This document shows positions 1-8,603 of a stretch of 64,000 nt of DNA, one piece after another. Position numbers and translations under genes: made by a program. The notes below the pieces were generated by a model. The model worked only from the letters and a program-made list of their open reading frames with translations. It had not been told where the DNA came from and did no database searches. The stretch comes from Cupriavidus sp. U2 (lineage in GTDB: Bacteria; Pseudomonadota; Gammaproteobacteria; Burkholderiales; Burkholderiaceae), in contig NZ_RCOG02000019.1 of the NCBI RefSeq assembly GCF_009663685.2, positions 1-64,000 on the forward strand, written 5' to 3'. Each line of letters begins with the position of its first letter. Position 1 is the stretch's first letter.

Positions 1-300
1 TACGACCAGGGCAAAGAGATGGCGCATCACGCGGAGTTGACCAGGCGAGTCAGTATCGAAGTGTTCTTTGCCGACCCGCACAGTCCGTGGCAGAGGCCAA
101 GCAACGAGAACATGAACGGACTGGTTCGAGAGTATCTACCGAAGGGCGACGATCTATCGGTCTTCTCGCAGGGGTACTTGAACAGAGTCGCGAAGGCGCT
201 GAACTATCGGCCTCGGGCGGTTCTCGACTTCGCCACTCCCGCCGAAGCCATGGCCGAAGAGATCAACAAATTACGAACTGGTGTTGCATCTCAGACTTGA
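1..300 (+). CDS. IS30-family transposase, C-terminal part
   Basis: This reading frame is open from the window edge (YDQGKEM...) to a TGA at 298-300. It carries the end of the DDE integrase core, including the run FFADPHSPWQRPSNENMNGL, where the glutamate of SNEN is the third catalytic acidic residue of IS30 transposases. It is followed by the usual basic tail with YRPR. The enzyme cuts and rejoins DNA at the element ends. Only about 99 residues are present, because the 5' part lies outside the window, so it cannot be said whether the whole gene is intact. Confidence 0.9.
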   Translation, partial: YDQGKEMAHHAELTRRVSIEVFFADPHSPWQRPSNENMNGLVREYLPKGDDLSVFSQGYLNRVAKALNYRPRAVLDFATPAEAMAEEINKLRTGVASQT

Positions 301-309
301 AACCGCCCT
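1..309 (+). mobile_element. IS30-family insertion element, right end only
   Basis: The first 300 bases encode the C-terminus of an IS30-type transposase, and the element continues off the left edge of the window. The transposase stop codon lies inside a stretch (about 281-309) that looks like the terminal inverted repeat of the element. The exact boundary is an estimate, because the left end and the target-site duplication are not visible. The element appears to have landed in the lipoprotein gene that follows the lipase. Confidence 0.7.
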
Positions 310-489
310 GCTATTAATGGGGCGATCAAATACCATTCTCCCTATACACCATGGGCGAGGGTTGGAAATGACAGGATTTTCTTTCATGATTGACTCCGGA
401 AGACTAGTTTTAACGCAGGCCGACAACGTGCCCACGAACACGAGTAAACTTAGGCGCTGCACATACGGTGAAAGGAGACTTATAGTCAT
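310..489 (-). pseudogene. Truncated lipoprotein gene, probable immunity protein of the lipase effector
   Basis: An ATG at 489 overlaps the lipase stop codon by four bases (ATGA) and has a strong AAGGGAGGG ribosome site, so the gene was translationally coupled to the effector. The N-terminus is a lipoprotein signal peptide ending in a lipobox (LSAC at about residue 25), which predicts a periplasmic lipid-anchored protein. It is followed by PRPWCIGRMVFDRP, which resembles from memory the start of Tli4-type immunity domains. About 60 codons in, the frame runs into the IS30 end and stops at 271. Immunity proteins of Tle lipases are usually several hundred residues long, so this copy is very probably non-functional. 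The immunity role is inferred from position and signal peptide. Confidence 0.65.
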
Positions 490-2384
490 TGGCTGCACCC
501 TCCCTTGATCTTGTGAACGGCCTGCGCCACGCTATAGAGCGTGGCCCATCGCGTCCACGGATGCCTGAAGCTGAATTGGTGTTCGTAACCCTTCTGCCTG
601 AATGCCATTTGCACGCCTTGAGCCGCCTGGCCCGCCACTTCCGGAATAAGCCCCCGCGCTTGCGCTTCTGAAGACCACGCGGGCACAGTGCCATCGCCGG
701 GTATGACACCGCTGTCCTTGACGCCGTCGTTCCGCAGGTCCGCCTGACGCATCTCCTTCCACACGGTCAAGACGACAAGTTGTCCACGCACACGCAGCTT
801 CAGTTTGCCTTTGTGATCGTCTTCCTCTAACTCCGCACGCTTCAGTTCTTCCGGCGAGACATCGTCGGGAATATCGCCTTGCCAGATCACTTTCCCGAAG
901 GTCAATAGCTCGCCCTCCGGCTTGCTAATCTCAACCTTTTGCAGTTCTCTACCGGCATTGACTGGGGAAGGTTCCAGTGCTCCGCTTCCGAACATTGCAT
1001 AAGTATTGGGATGGTAGGTACTCGCCAGGGCTTCCTGCCTGCGCACCACGGCCGCGATAACGTTCTTGTAATAGACGTGAACGGACATATTAATTTCTTC
1101 TCTTTTCAAATACTTCGCCACCACCCCCGCCGGATCCAGCAGCTTCGGATCCGGCAATAACCCATACCACGCATCGCTGACATATAAATCCTCCAACGCG
1201 CTCGTTTCCGGAAACCGCAATCGCTCACGCCCCTTGGCATCCACCACGATCCACCACGGCTCTCCGTTGTTGTAATCGGGCATGGGTGCCAACTCCATCG
1301 GCCCTTGTGCATAGCTGGCCACTGCAATAAATTCGCGGGCATTGGCGCCGAACAGGCTCTGATTGATGAACCGTTCCAACCCACTTCTACCCTCGCCGCC
1401 AGCGCGAAATCGTCTGGCAAACACTGGGGCGCCCGTGGCCGGCTGGGCGCCATGCAGCACGGCAAGCATGTCGTCGGCGCCGCCGCATAGCACGGCAGCC
1501 ATGCGCGCCACCAAGCCACCCATCGAATGGGTAACGATGATGGCCTTGTCCGTGTGGTTCTCTCTGCAAATTTCCCGGACGCCCATGATGCGTGTCTTCT
1601 TCTTTCGCCTCTTGTCCTCGAAGTCGACCCCATCGAGTACGTCCCTGGCCGACAGTTCGTTCGATTGCAGAAAGTTGTAGCCAATCGCATAGACCGGGTA
1701 TCGATAGCTGACAAAGGTCTTGAATACTTCGGAATCCAGTGTCAGGGCTTCACCGGCGCCGTACCCACCGTATTCCGACGGGTGGGTACCCAGTACCGGC
1801 TTCAGGGCCGACTTCTCTCCGTCTTCGCTTCCATTCGCCCACTCGCCAATTGGCTCGCCATACTGCATTGGCTTGTTCAGCGCCCCCTTCAACCATTCCA
1901 GCGTCGGTTGGTAGCTCCAGCGATGCAGGGTGCTCCAGCCACGCCGGCGTGCTTCTGCGGCGTCGATCCCGAGCTTGGCTTCGTCGATGGAAATCAAGGG
2001 ACCACGAGGGTCCACTACCGCGGGCTCTGGATCGAAGCGGGCGGCGCGCGAGGCGGCGCCCCGAAGCCACCCGCGCAACACGGCGAAGAACGCGGCAAAG
2101 CCGGAAGCAACTCCGTCCATGTTGGGTGGGTACCAGACTTCGCGGCCATTCTGACTATTCGCCAACAAACTCCCCATCACCCCCGGCAGAAAAATGACCG
2201 GTATGGGCGTTCGCGGATCGCAGTGAATCTCCTTGACGCACCGATCACTGTCAGGCGTAAGCACGGCGGACGCTATTGGCGTGCCGTCGAAGTCAAGGCC
2301 GGTGGGGAGCCGGACGGTCTGGCTGCCGCCGTCATGTGACACATCGGCTGGAGTTTGCGGATCGGTGCTTTGCGGACTATCCAT
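486..2384 (-). CDS. T6SS-associated phospholipase/lipase effector (Tle-type alpha/beta hydrolase)
   Basis: This 632-residue protein has the layout of type VI secretion lipase effectors. The oxyanion region is PVIFLPGVMGS (62-72). The nucleophile elbow is THSMGG with Ser287. A late acid is Asp564 in PGDGTVP and a late histidine is His602 in GYEH, which together give a plausible Ser-Asp-His triad. It has no signal peptide, as expected for cargo delivered by VgrG. It lies 38 bp downstream of vgrG on the same strand and overlaps the truncated lipoprotein gene by four bases, the classic vgrG-effector-immunity order. It is expected to hydrolyse membrane phospholipids in the periplasm of rival cells. 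The family may be Tle4 (PA1510-like), but the exact Tle class is uncertain. Confidence 0.8.
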   Translation of the reverse strand: MDSPQSTDPQTPADVSHDGGSQTVRLPTGLDFDGTPIASAVLTPDSDRCVKEIHCDPRTPIPVIFLPGVMGSLLANSQNGREVWYPPNMDGVASGFAAFFAVLRGWLRGAASRAARFDPEPAVVDPRGPLISIDEAKLGIDAAEARRRGWSTLHRWSYQPTLEWLKGALNKPMQYGEPIGEWANGSEDGEKSALKPVLGTHPSEYGGYGAGEALTLDSEVFKTFVSYRYPVYAIGYNFLQSNELSARDVLDGVDFEDKRRKKKTRIMGVREICRENHTDKAIIVTHSMGGLVARMAAVLCGGADDMLAVLHGAQPATGAPVFARRFRAGGEGRSGLERFINQSLFGANAREFIAVASYAQGPMELAPMPDYNNGEPWWIVVDAKGRERLRFPETSALEDLYVSDAWYGLLPDPKLLDPAGVVAKYLKREEINMSVHVYYKNVIAAVVRRQEALASTYHPNTYAMFGSGALEPSPVNAGRELQKVEISKPEGELLTFGKVIWQGDIPDDVSPEELKRAELEEDDHKGKLKLRVRGQLVVLTVWKEMRQADLRNDGVKDSGVIPGDGTVPAWSSEAQARGLIPEVAGQAAQGVQMAFRQKGYEHQFSFRHPWTRWATLYSVAQAVHKIKGGCSQ

Positions 2385-2422
2385 CGTTCAAATTGAAGAA
2401 GGGTGACATTCGGGCAGGCGGT

Positions 2423-4918
2423 TCACGCCTTACCCACCTTAGGAAGAATCCGAATCCTGATGCGCTCGACATCCTGGTTCTTCTGGACGGAAGTCCTGCC
2501 GGATGCATCGGTCACGCCCACGATCTTCGACCCGTCGTCGCGCAGGATCTCGTAGGGGTGGTCACTCAACGGGTCCCCGGTGATCTCGTTACGGAGCACG
2601 TAGGCGTCGTTGAAGGCCGTCCTGGACATTTCGTTCATCGACTGCGCCAGCGAAGCCGGCCCCTGCCGCGCCATGCCATTGGATCGGATCGTGCGTTCCC
2701 CGCGCGTTCCGTCTTCAATGCCAGTCGCCGACATGCGCAGATACGAGCCCCCGCACTTGAGCAGCAACTCATCCTTGGCCTCGATCACGACCCGCCCGTT
2801 GGCGCTGGTGACGGTGATGTTCTGGTCTGCCATCAGTCGCATCTCGTCACGCTGCGCCTGTATCTCCACCTTGCCCCGGGCGGCGAACAGCTTGATGCCC
2901 AGGCGTTGGGCGAAGATGGAGATACGCTCTCCCGCCGCCACCGTGAATCGCTTGATCGCACTCACGTCGACATGGTTCGTGGCCGTCGCAATCAGATTTT
3001 CGTTGGCCGAAAGTTGAAGATCGGCTCCCGATGCCAGCGCCATGCCGGCCGGCGCGGTGGCCAGCAGCCCGGCGCGTTTGAGCTGGTCCAGCGTATCGTC
3101 CAGCAGGGCCCTCTGGCGGGCGCAGTCCGCTGCCTCCGCTTGCGCCGTCCTGGCCGCTTCCGCCAGCGCTTCGCTCGACTGCAGCGCCTGCTGCAGCAGG
3201 CTCCGGACGCGCTCCATCTCCAATTGCTGCCCGCTCGCCGCGGGCTGATCGTCCGCCGAGATCAGCACACCCTTGCCGGCACGGATGGCGCCCCACCCTG
3301 ACGTCCTCAGTTCAAAGCCATCCCCGCGTTGCTTGCTGTCCGCATCGACGAGGTACCCAAGGTTGAGCTGGCTCTTGCCGCCGTATTCCGTCGACAGCTT
3401 GATGCCCTCATGGCCCTCCCAATCGTCCATGCGCAGCTTGTTGTTGCGCTGGGTACGGATGACATTGCGCGATGGCCAGCGGCCCTCATGGGTAATGAGG
3501 TCCGGTTGCACGCTGTTGTGCAGGGCGTGCGCGATGTAAGGACGGTTCGGGTTGCCGTCGTGGAAGGCGATGGCGACCTCGGTACCATCGAGCAGGGGAA
3601 AGTGAAAGCCGGTCTTCAGACCGCCTGCGAAAGGCTTGGCCAGTCGCAGCGGCACGCTTTCGCCGCCTTTGCGCCACGCGTCGAAATCGAAGTCGAAGCG
3701 GACAACGTAGCGTCCCTCCCCGGTTAAATAGGCGTACTTGTACCGGTCTGGCGCGCTGATCCTGCCGCTCAGCGTACCGGCGATGCGCGGCCACTTTCTT
3801 TCGTCGATCGGCAGACGATAGCGCCGACCCGACGGAATGGCCTTGTACGTGTTGCGATAAGCCTGGTCTCGCCCACCCTTGTGAATGACCTCGGTAACAA
3901 CCTGTCCGTGCGGCGCATCGGGTAGCACCGCATCCATGCGCAGGATGCGTGCGGGGCAGAGTTCCAGGACGTTGCTCTCCCCCTCGTAGACGATCTGGCC
4001 GGCCAGTGCCGCTTCATGACGGAGCTGCGCCTCCCATCGGGCACCTTTCCAGTCCAGGTGATGGGTGCCGAAGACATAGGGCTGACCGTAGTTTCCCTTG
4101 TCATTGAAGGCGAGATTGGCTTCGTCCCTTAACCGCTCGTAGGCATGGTCCGGGTTGTAGTCGGCGGCCATGAATGACGCCGCCACGGTCCGCGCATGGG
4201 TCTGCAGCGAAAACACGGTCTCCGCGCCAGATTCGAGACCGGCCGTCTCGCGATACGGCACATGCAGCGCCGGCTGGTAGATGTAGTGGTCGATATCATC
4301 GGCGATGGTAAAGACCTCGCCAAGATGGGTACCGAACCGGCTCGGCACGAAGTAGCTGTACAGCCCTTCCTGCTCCATGAGCAGCCGGACGAAATCCCAG
4401 TCCGTCATCTGGTACTGAAGCCGGAATTTGTGCTCGGGATATTCGCGACGCGTCCGGAACGCGAACTGGTGGCCTTCCAGGCCGTGGCGCCGCAGGATGG
4501 ACTCGATGATCTGCAGTGCCGTCTTCTGCTGGTAGATGCGACTGGCCGTGGTCAATTCGAGCAAGGCCACCGTGGGCCTCAGCTCCATTTCGTAGGCACA
4601 GAAATCCCGGGTGGTCCGGGTTCGCGAGAATTGCGAGATCCAGCCGGAGAACAGGCGCGGCACCGATCCGTCCGCTGGCGTCACCCTGAAGGTGGCCGGC
4701 TTGCGCAGGTAATTCTCGCGCGCCAGTTCCAGCGGATGTGTCAGCACCGCCTTGAGGCGATAGGGCTCGCCCAGACGTTCAGTGGCTTCGAATGACACCA
4801 CGGACAATGCCGCGGCATCCGGTGCGGCGGGGACGTCGAGATGATAGGACTGCCGCCCCGTCAACGCGCCTTGCAGCGCCCTGCCAACCGTACTGAGCGT
4901 ATCCACGACACCAGCCAT
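2423..4918 (-). CDS. vgrG: Type VI secretion tip protein VgrG
   Basis: VgrG forms the spike at the tip of the type VI secretion tube and carries effectors into target cells. The 831-residue product has the gp27-like base (YHLDVP..., MTDWDFVRLLMEQEGLYSYF), the gp5 OB-fold segment (FPLLDGTEVAIAFHDGNPNRP), a DUF2345 region and a C-terminal extension (ITGDPLSDHPYEILRDDGS...). Extensions of that type often dock a lipase cargo. The ATG at 4918 was chosen because it has a GGAG/AGGGA ribosome site and starts at MAGVVDTL. Upstream in-frame codons lack these. The only neighbours are the lipase and the broken lipoprotein gene, so this is an orphan vgrG module that depends on a T6SS encoded elsewhere. 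Confidence 0.93.
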   Translation of the reverse strand: MAGVVDTLSTVGRALQGALTGRQSYHLDVPAAPDAAALSVVSFEATERLGEPYRLKAVLTHPLELARENYLRKPATFRVTPADGSVPRLFSGWISQFSRTRTTRDFCAYEMELRPTVALLELTTASRIYQQKTALQIIESILRRHGLEGHQFAFRTRREYPEHKFRLQYQMTDWDFVRLLMEQEGLYSYFVPSRFGTHLGEVFTIADDIDHYIYQPALHVPYRETAGLESGAETVFSLQTHARTVAASFMAADYNPDHAYERLRDEANLAFNDKGNYGQPYVFGTHHLDWKGARWEAQLRHEAALAGQIVYEGESNVLELCPARILRMDAVLPDAPHGQVVTEVIHKGGRDQAYRNTYKAIPSGRRYRLPIDERKWPRIAGTLSGRISAPDRYKYAYLTGEGRYVVRFDFDFDAWRKGGESVPLRLAKPFAGGLKTGFHFPLLDGTEVAIAFHDGNPNRPYIAHALHNSVQPDLITHEGRWPSRNVIRTQRNNKLRMDDWEGHEGIKLSTEYGGKSQLNLGYLVDADSKQRGDGFELRTSGWGAIRAGKGVLISADDQPAASGQQLEMERVRSLLQQALQSSEALAEAARTAQAEAADCARQRALLDDTLDQLKRAGLLATAPAGMALASGADLQLSANENLIATATNHVDVSAIKRFTVAAGERISIFAQRLGIKLFAARGKVEIQAQRDEMRLMADQNITVTSANGRVVIEAKDELLLKCGGSYLRMSATGIEDGTRGERTIRSNGMARQGPASLAQSMNEMSRTAFNDAYVLRNEITGDPLSDHPYEILRDDGSKIVGVTDASGRTSVQKNQDVERIRIRILPKVGKA

Positions 4919-5144
4919 GTTCCCTGCTCCGTGATTTGAGACGAACCCTGCGAACGGGAGGCGGCACACAAGCCACGCACCTCGCGGCGCACGTTATCCG
5001 GTTTCAAACCAGCGGGGAATATCGGTGTTGCGTTCTCTACAACTAACTCAAACGAAATCCTGAAATCAATTTTTGCCGATATACGGAGCCGAAATTCATC
5101 GGTAGCGGCTTGTCTCCGCCATCGCCAGTCGGAACATTCCGATG

Positions 5145-8100
5145 TCAATGAAAATCCCGGCTCCCCACCATCAGCCTGCCCAGCAGCGGGCTCAGGTCCA
5201 CCAGCTCCTGGGCCACCAGGTGCTTCACGTCGCCCTGCCGTTGCCAGGTGCCGATCACGCCCAGCAGCGTGGCGCCCAGTACCTCCTTGCGCTGGCGTTC
5301 GACCAGGTCGGGCCAGATGATCACGTTGATCGATCCGGTTTCGTCCTCGATGGACGTAAAGATCGTGCCGCTCGCAGTGGAGGGGCGCTGGCGCACCGTC
5401 ACGATGCCGCAGGCCCGCACGCGGCGGCCGTTGCCCAGGCGTGACAGCTGCTGTGCGGTGATGTACTTGAGCGCGGTCAGCCGGCGTCGCAGCAGCGTCA
5501 GCGGGTGGCATTTCAGTGACAGGCCCAGGCTCGCATAGTCGGCCGCCACGTCCTCGCCGATCTTCGGTTCGGGCAGTGCCAGCGCCAGTTCCTGGGGCGG
5601 CGCCTCGTGCAGCAGGTCGCGATGCGCGGTCTGCACCGCCGCGCCACGCGCATGCCAGCGTGCCTGGCGCCGATGGCCGGCCAACGACACCAGCGCGTCG
5701 GCCGCGGCCAGCACGTCGATATCGTGGGCATCGAGCCGCGCGCGGCGCGCCAGGTCTTCCACGTTCTCGAAAGGCCGTTCGGCACGCGCGGCCTCGATGC
5801 GCCGCGCGGCGGCCTCGCGCATGCCCTTCACGCGATTCATGCCCAGCCGTACGTCGCGATACGGCCGCCCCGGCCGCTGTGGCTCCAGCGCGCTTTCCCA
5901 ACCGCTGACCGTCACGTCCACGGGCTGCGCTTCCACCTTGTGGCGGCGCGCGTCCTGCACCAGTTGCGATGCCGAATAGAATCCCATCGGCAGGCTGTTG
6001 AGCAGCGCGCACAGGAACGCGTCGGGGTGGTGGCACTTGATCCAGGCGCTCACGTAGACCAGCTTGGCAAAGCTGGCCGCATGGCTTTCCGGGAACCCGT
6101 ATTCGCCAAACCCCTCGATCTGCTTGCAGATGGCCAGCGCGAAGGCATCAGGGTAGCCGCGCGACGTCAGCGCACGCACCAGCGCGTCCTGGTGCTTCTT
6201 CAGGTCGCCCCGGCGGCGCCACGCGGCCATCGAGCGGCGCAGCTGATCGGCCTGGCCCGGCGTGAAGCCGGCCGCCTCGATGGCCAGTTGCATGACCTGT
6301 TCCTGGAAGATCGGAATACCCAGCGTGCGGCCCAGCACACGACGGATCACGTCGTTGAAGTAGGTGGGCAGCTTGCCCGTGCGGCGCAGGTCCTCGCGCC
6401 GCTTCAGGTAGGGATGCACCATGCCGCCCTGGATCGGCCCGGGCCGCACGATCGCCACTTCCACCACCAGGTCGTAGTACTGGCGTGGCTGCAGGCGCGG
6501 CAGCATCGACTGCTGCGCGCGCGATTCGATCTGGAACACGCCGATGGTGTCGGCCTTGCAGATCATCGCGTAGGTGGCATCGTCGGTCTCGGGCAGGTCT
6601 TCCATGCGCGTGGGCAGGCCCGCGCGATCGGGCTCGGGATTCGGGATCATCGCCAGCGCACGCCGGATGGCGGTCAGCATGCCCAGCGCCAGCACATCCA
6701 CCTTGAGCAGGCCCAGCGATTCCAGATCGTCCTTGTCCCACTGGATCACGCTGCGATCCTTCATGGCGGCGTTCTCGATCGGCACCAGCCGCGACAGCTT
6801 GTGCCGGGCGATCACAAAGCCGCCCACGTGCTGCGACAGGTGGCGCGGGAAGCCGCGCAACTGCTCGGTCAGGCTGGCCCATTGCCGCACGGCCGGCGAA
6901 TCGGGATCCAGCCCGTAGCGGGATATCCGCTCGATGAATTCGGTGCCGCCGTCCCACCACGCCTGGCCCTTGACCACCTGCTCCACCACGCTCGGGTCGA
7001 TGCCCAGCGCGCGCCCCACGTCGCGCAACGCGCTGCGCGACCGATAGGTGATCAGCGACGCCGCCAGCGCGGCACGGTGGCGGCCGTACTTGTCGTAGAT
7101 GTACTGGATGACTTCCTCGCGCCGCTGGTGCTCGAAGTCGACGTCGATATCGGGCGGCTCGTCGCGCTCGCGCGACAGGAAGCGCCCGAACAGCAGGTTG
7201 GCCTGCTCGGGGCTGACCTCGGTGATATGCAGGCAGTAGCAGACCAGTGAATTGGCCGCCGAGCCGCGTCCCTGGCACAGGATGCCCAGCTTGCGCGCAT
7301 GGCTGACGATGTCGTAGACGGTCAGGAAGAATGGCTCGTAGCGCTTCTCTTCGATCAGTTCCAGCTCGCCTTCGAGCTGCTTTTTCCATTCGGGCTCCAT
7401 GCCGTGCGGGAATCGTTCGTCGATGCCCTTCCTGACCTCCTGCCGCAGATAGCCGATCGGCGTCAGCCCGTCGGGCACCAGTTCCTCGGGATATTCGTAG
7501 CGCAACGTGTCGAGCGAGAACCGGCACTGGCCGGCGATCTGCAGCGTGCGCGCCAGCGCCTCGCGCGGATAGAGCCGCGACAGCACCTGCCGCATGCGCA
7601 GGTGGGCTTCGGCATTGGGCGCCAGTGCCATGCCGCAGGCCGGCAGCGGCTGGCCAAGGCGGATGGCGGTCAGCACATCGGACAGCGGCTTGCGCGACCG
7701 CACATGCATGTTGACCGCCCCGGTGGCCACCAGCGGCACGCCGGTATCGCGCGACACCTGCTGCAGGCGTTCGCGGTGCAACGCTTCGGCATGGCCCTGC
7801 AGCAGTTCCAGCGCGATCGATACGCGGTCGCCAAACACGTCGCGGCACCATCGCGCCTGTGCGCGCAACACATCGGCATCGGGGCAGTAGTCGGGCAGCA
7901 GGATCGCCAGGCAATCGGGCATGCCGCGCAGGTGATGCGCGTCGGGCTGCGGATCGGCGATATCGGACGGATACAGCACGTAGCTGCCCTTGTCGGCGCG
8001 CCGGCGCCCGAGCGTGATGAACTCGCTGAGATTGCCAAAGCCCTCGCGGTTCTGCGCCAGCAGCACCAGGCGGGGCGGCGGCATGGTGTCGCCCGGGGCC

Positions 8101-8585
8101 GCCGTCAGCGTGAAGCGGCTGCCGATGATCAGATTGAACGCGTCGGCCGCGGCGGCCAGCGTTTCAAGCATCGCGTGCCGGCGTGCCGCGGCATCGGGGT
8201 CTTCGCCGAAGTCGACCGGCGCCCCTTCCTCCTCGCCACCCTCGCCACCCTCGCCACCCTCCTCGTCGTCTTCCTCGACGAAGGCCACGATGTCCTCCAC
8301 ATCGTCCACGTCGCCCGCACCCTGCCCCGCCGCCAGGCGCCGCGCGCTGCGGGCCACGGCTTCCCACATGTCCTCGCGCAATACCTTGATGGCGTGGTGC
8401 GCGCGGGCGGTGCCGGCCACCGAACACTCGTCGGTGAGCGCCAGGCCGCTGTAGCCCAGCTGGAACGCGCGGGTAATCAGTTCCTGCGGATGCGACGCGC
8501 CAGTCAGGAACGTGAAGTTGGAAATGCAGTGCAGCTCGACATAGTCGGGCAACGACGGCAACAGGGAAGACAATCCGGGCAACAT
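5145..8585 (-). CDS. dnaE2: Error-prone DNA polymerase DnaE2 (ImuC)
   Basis: DnaE2 is the catalytic translesion polymerase of the ImuA-ImuB-DnaE2 mutasome, a C-family enzyme without proofreading. Visible features are the N-terminal PHP domain (ELHCISNFTFLTGASHP), the GRGSAANSLVCY segment, and the catalytic PDIDVDF motif at about 478-484. Helix-hairpin-helix and OB regions follow. The ATG at 8585 has a GGAG site eight bases upstream. A GTG at 8603, abutting the imuB stop, would add six residues. At 1146 residues it is longer than the roughly 1030-1080 usual for the family. The excess is an acidic low-complexity insertion inside the PHP domain at about residues 68-150. It is the last gene of a LexA-controlled operon. 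Confidence 0.95.
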   Translation of the reverse strand: MLPGLSSLLPSLPDYVELHCISNFTFLTGASHPQELITRAFQLGYSGLALTDECSVAGTARAHHAIKVLREDMWEAVARSARRLAAGQGAGDVDDVEDIVAFVEEDDEEGGEGGEGGEEEGAPVDFGEDPDAAARRHAMLETLAAAADAFNLIIGSRFTLTAAPGDTMPPPRLVLLAQNREGFGNLSEFITLGRRRADKGSYVLYPSDIADPQPDAHHLRGMPDCLAILLPDYCPDADVLRAQARWCRDVFGDRVSIALELLQGHAEALHRERLQQVSRDTGVPLVATGAVNMHVRSRKPLSDVLTAIRLGQPLPACGMALAPNAEAHLRMRQVLSRLYPREALARTLQIAGQCRFSLDTLRYEYPEELVPDGLTPIGYLRQEVRKGIDERFPHGMEPEWKKQLEGELELIEEKRYEPFFLTVYDIVSHARKLGILCQGRGSAANSLVCYCLHITEVSPEQANLLFGRFLSRERDEPPDIDVDFEHQRREEVIQYIYDKYGRHRAALAASLITYRSRSALRDVGRALGIDPSVVEQVVKGQAWWDGGTEFIERISRYGLDPDSPAVRQWASLTEQLRGFPRHLSQHVGGFVIARHKLSRLVPIENAAMKDRSVIQWDKDDLESLGLLKVDVLALGMLTAIRRALAMIPNPEPDRAGLPTRMEDLPETDDATYAMICKADTIGVFQIESRAQQSMLPRLQPRQYYDLVVEVAIVRPGPIQGGMVHPYLKRREDLRRTGKLPTYFNDVIRRVLGRTLGIPIFQEQVMQLAIEAAGFTPGQADQLRRSMAAWRRRGDLKKHQDALVRALTSRGYPDAFALAICKQIEGFGEYGFPESHAASFAKLVYVSAWIKCHHPDAFLCALLNSLPMGFYSASQLVQDARRHKVEAQPVDVTVSGWESALEPQRPGRPYRDVRLGMNRVKGMREAAARRIEAARAERPFENVEDLARRARLDAHDIDVLAAADALVSLAGHRRQARWHARGAAVQTAHRDLLHEAPPQELALALPEPKIGEDVAADYASLGLSLKCHPLTLLRRRLTALKYITAQQLSRLGNGRRVRACGIVTVRQRPSTASGTIFTSIEDETGSINVIIWPDLVERQRKEVLGATLLGVIGTWQRQGDVKHLVAQELVDLSPLLGRLMVGSRDFH
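8232..8258 (-). repeat. Three tandem 9-bp units inside dnaE2
   Basis: Three exact copies of ctcgccacc (plus strand) encode repeated Glu-Gly-Gly in the acidic insertion of the DnaE2 PHP domain. The flanks are also rich in Glu and Asp codons. A short unit like this can gain or lose copies in frame by replication slippage. Confidence 0.9.
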
Positions 8586-8603
8586 CGCCAAGCTCCGGGG
8601 CAC

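Noticed and set aside
5129-5142. Short palindrome TCGGAACATTCCGA just past the dnaE2 stop
   Set aside because: The arms are only six bases and no T-run follows on either strand, so it was not called a terminator.
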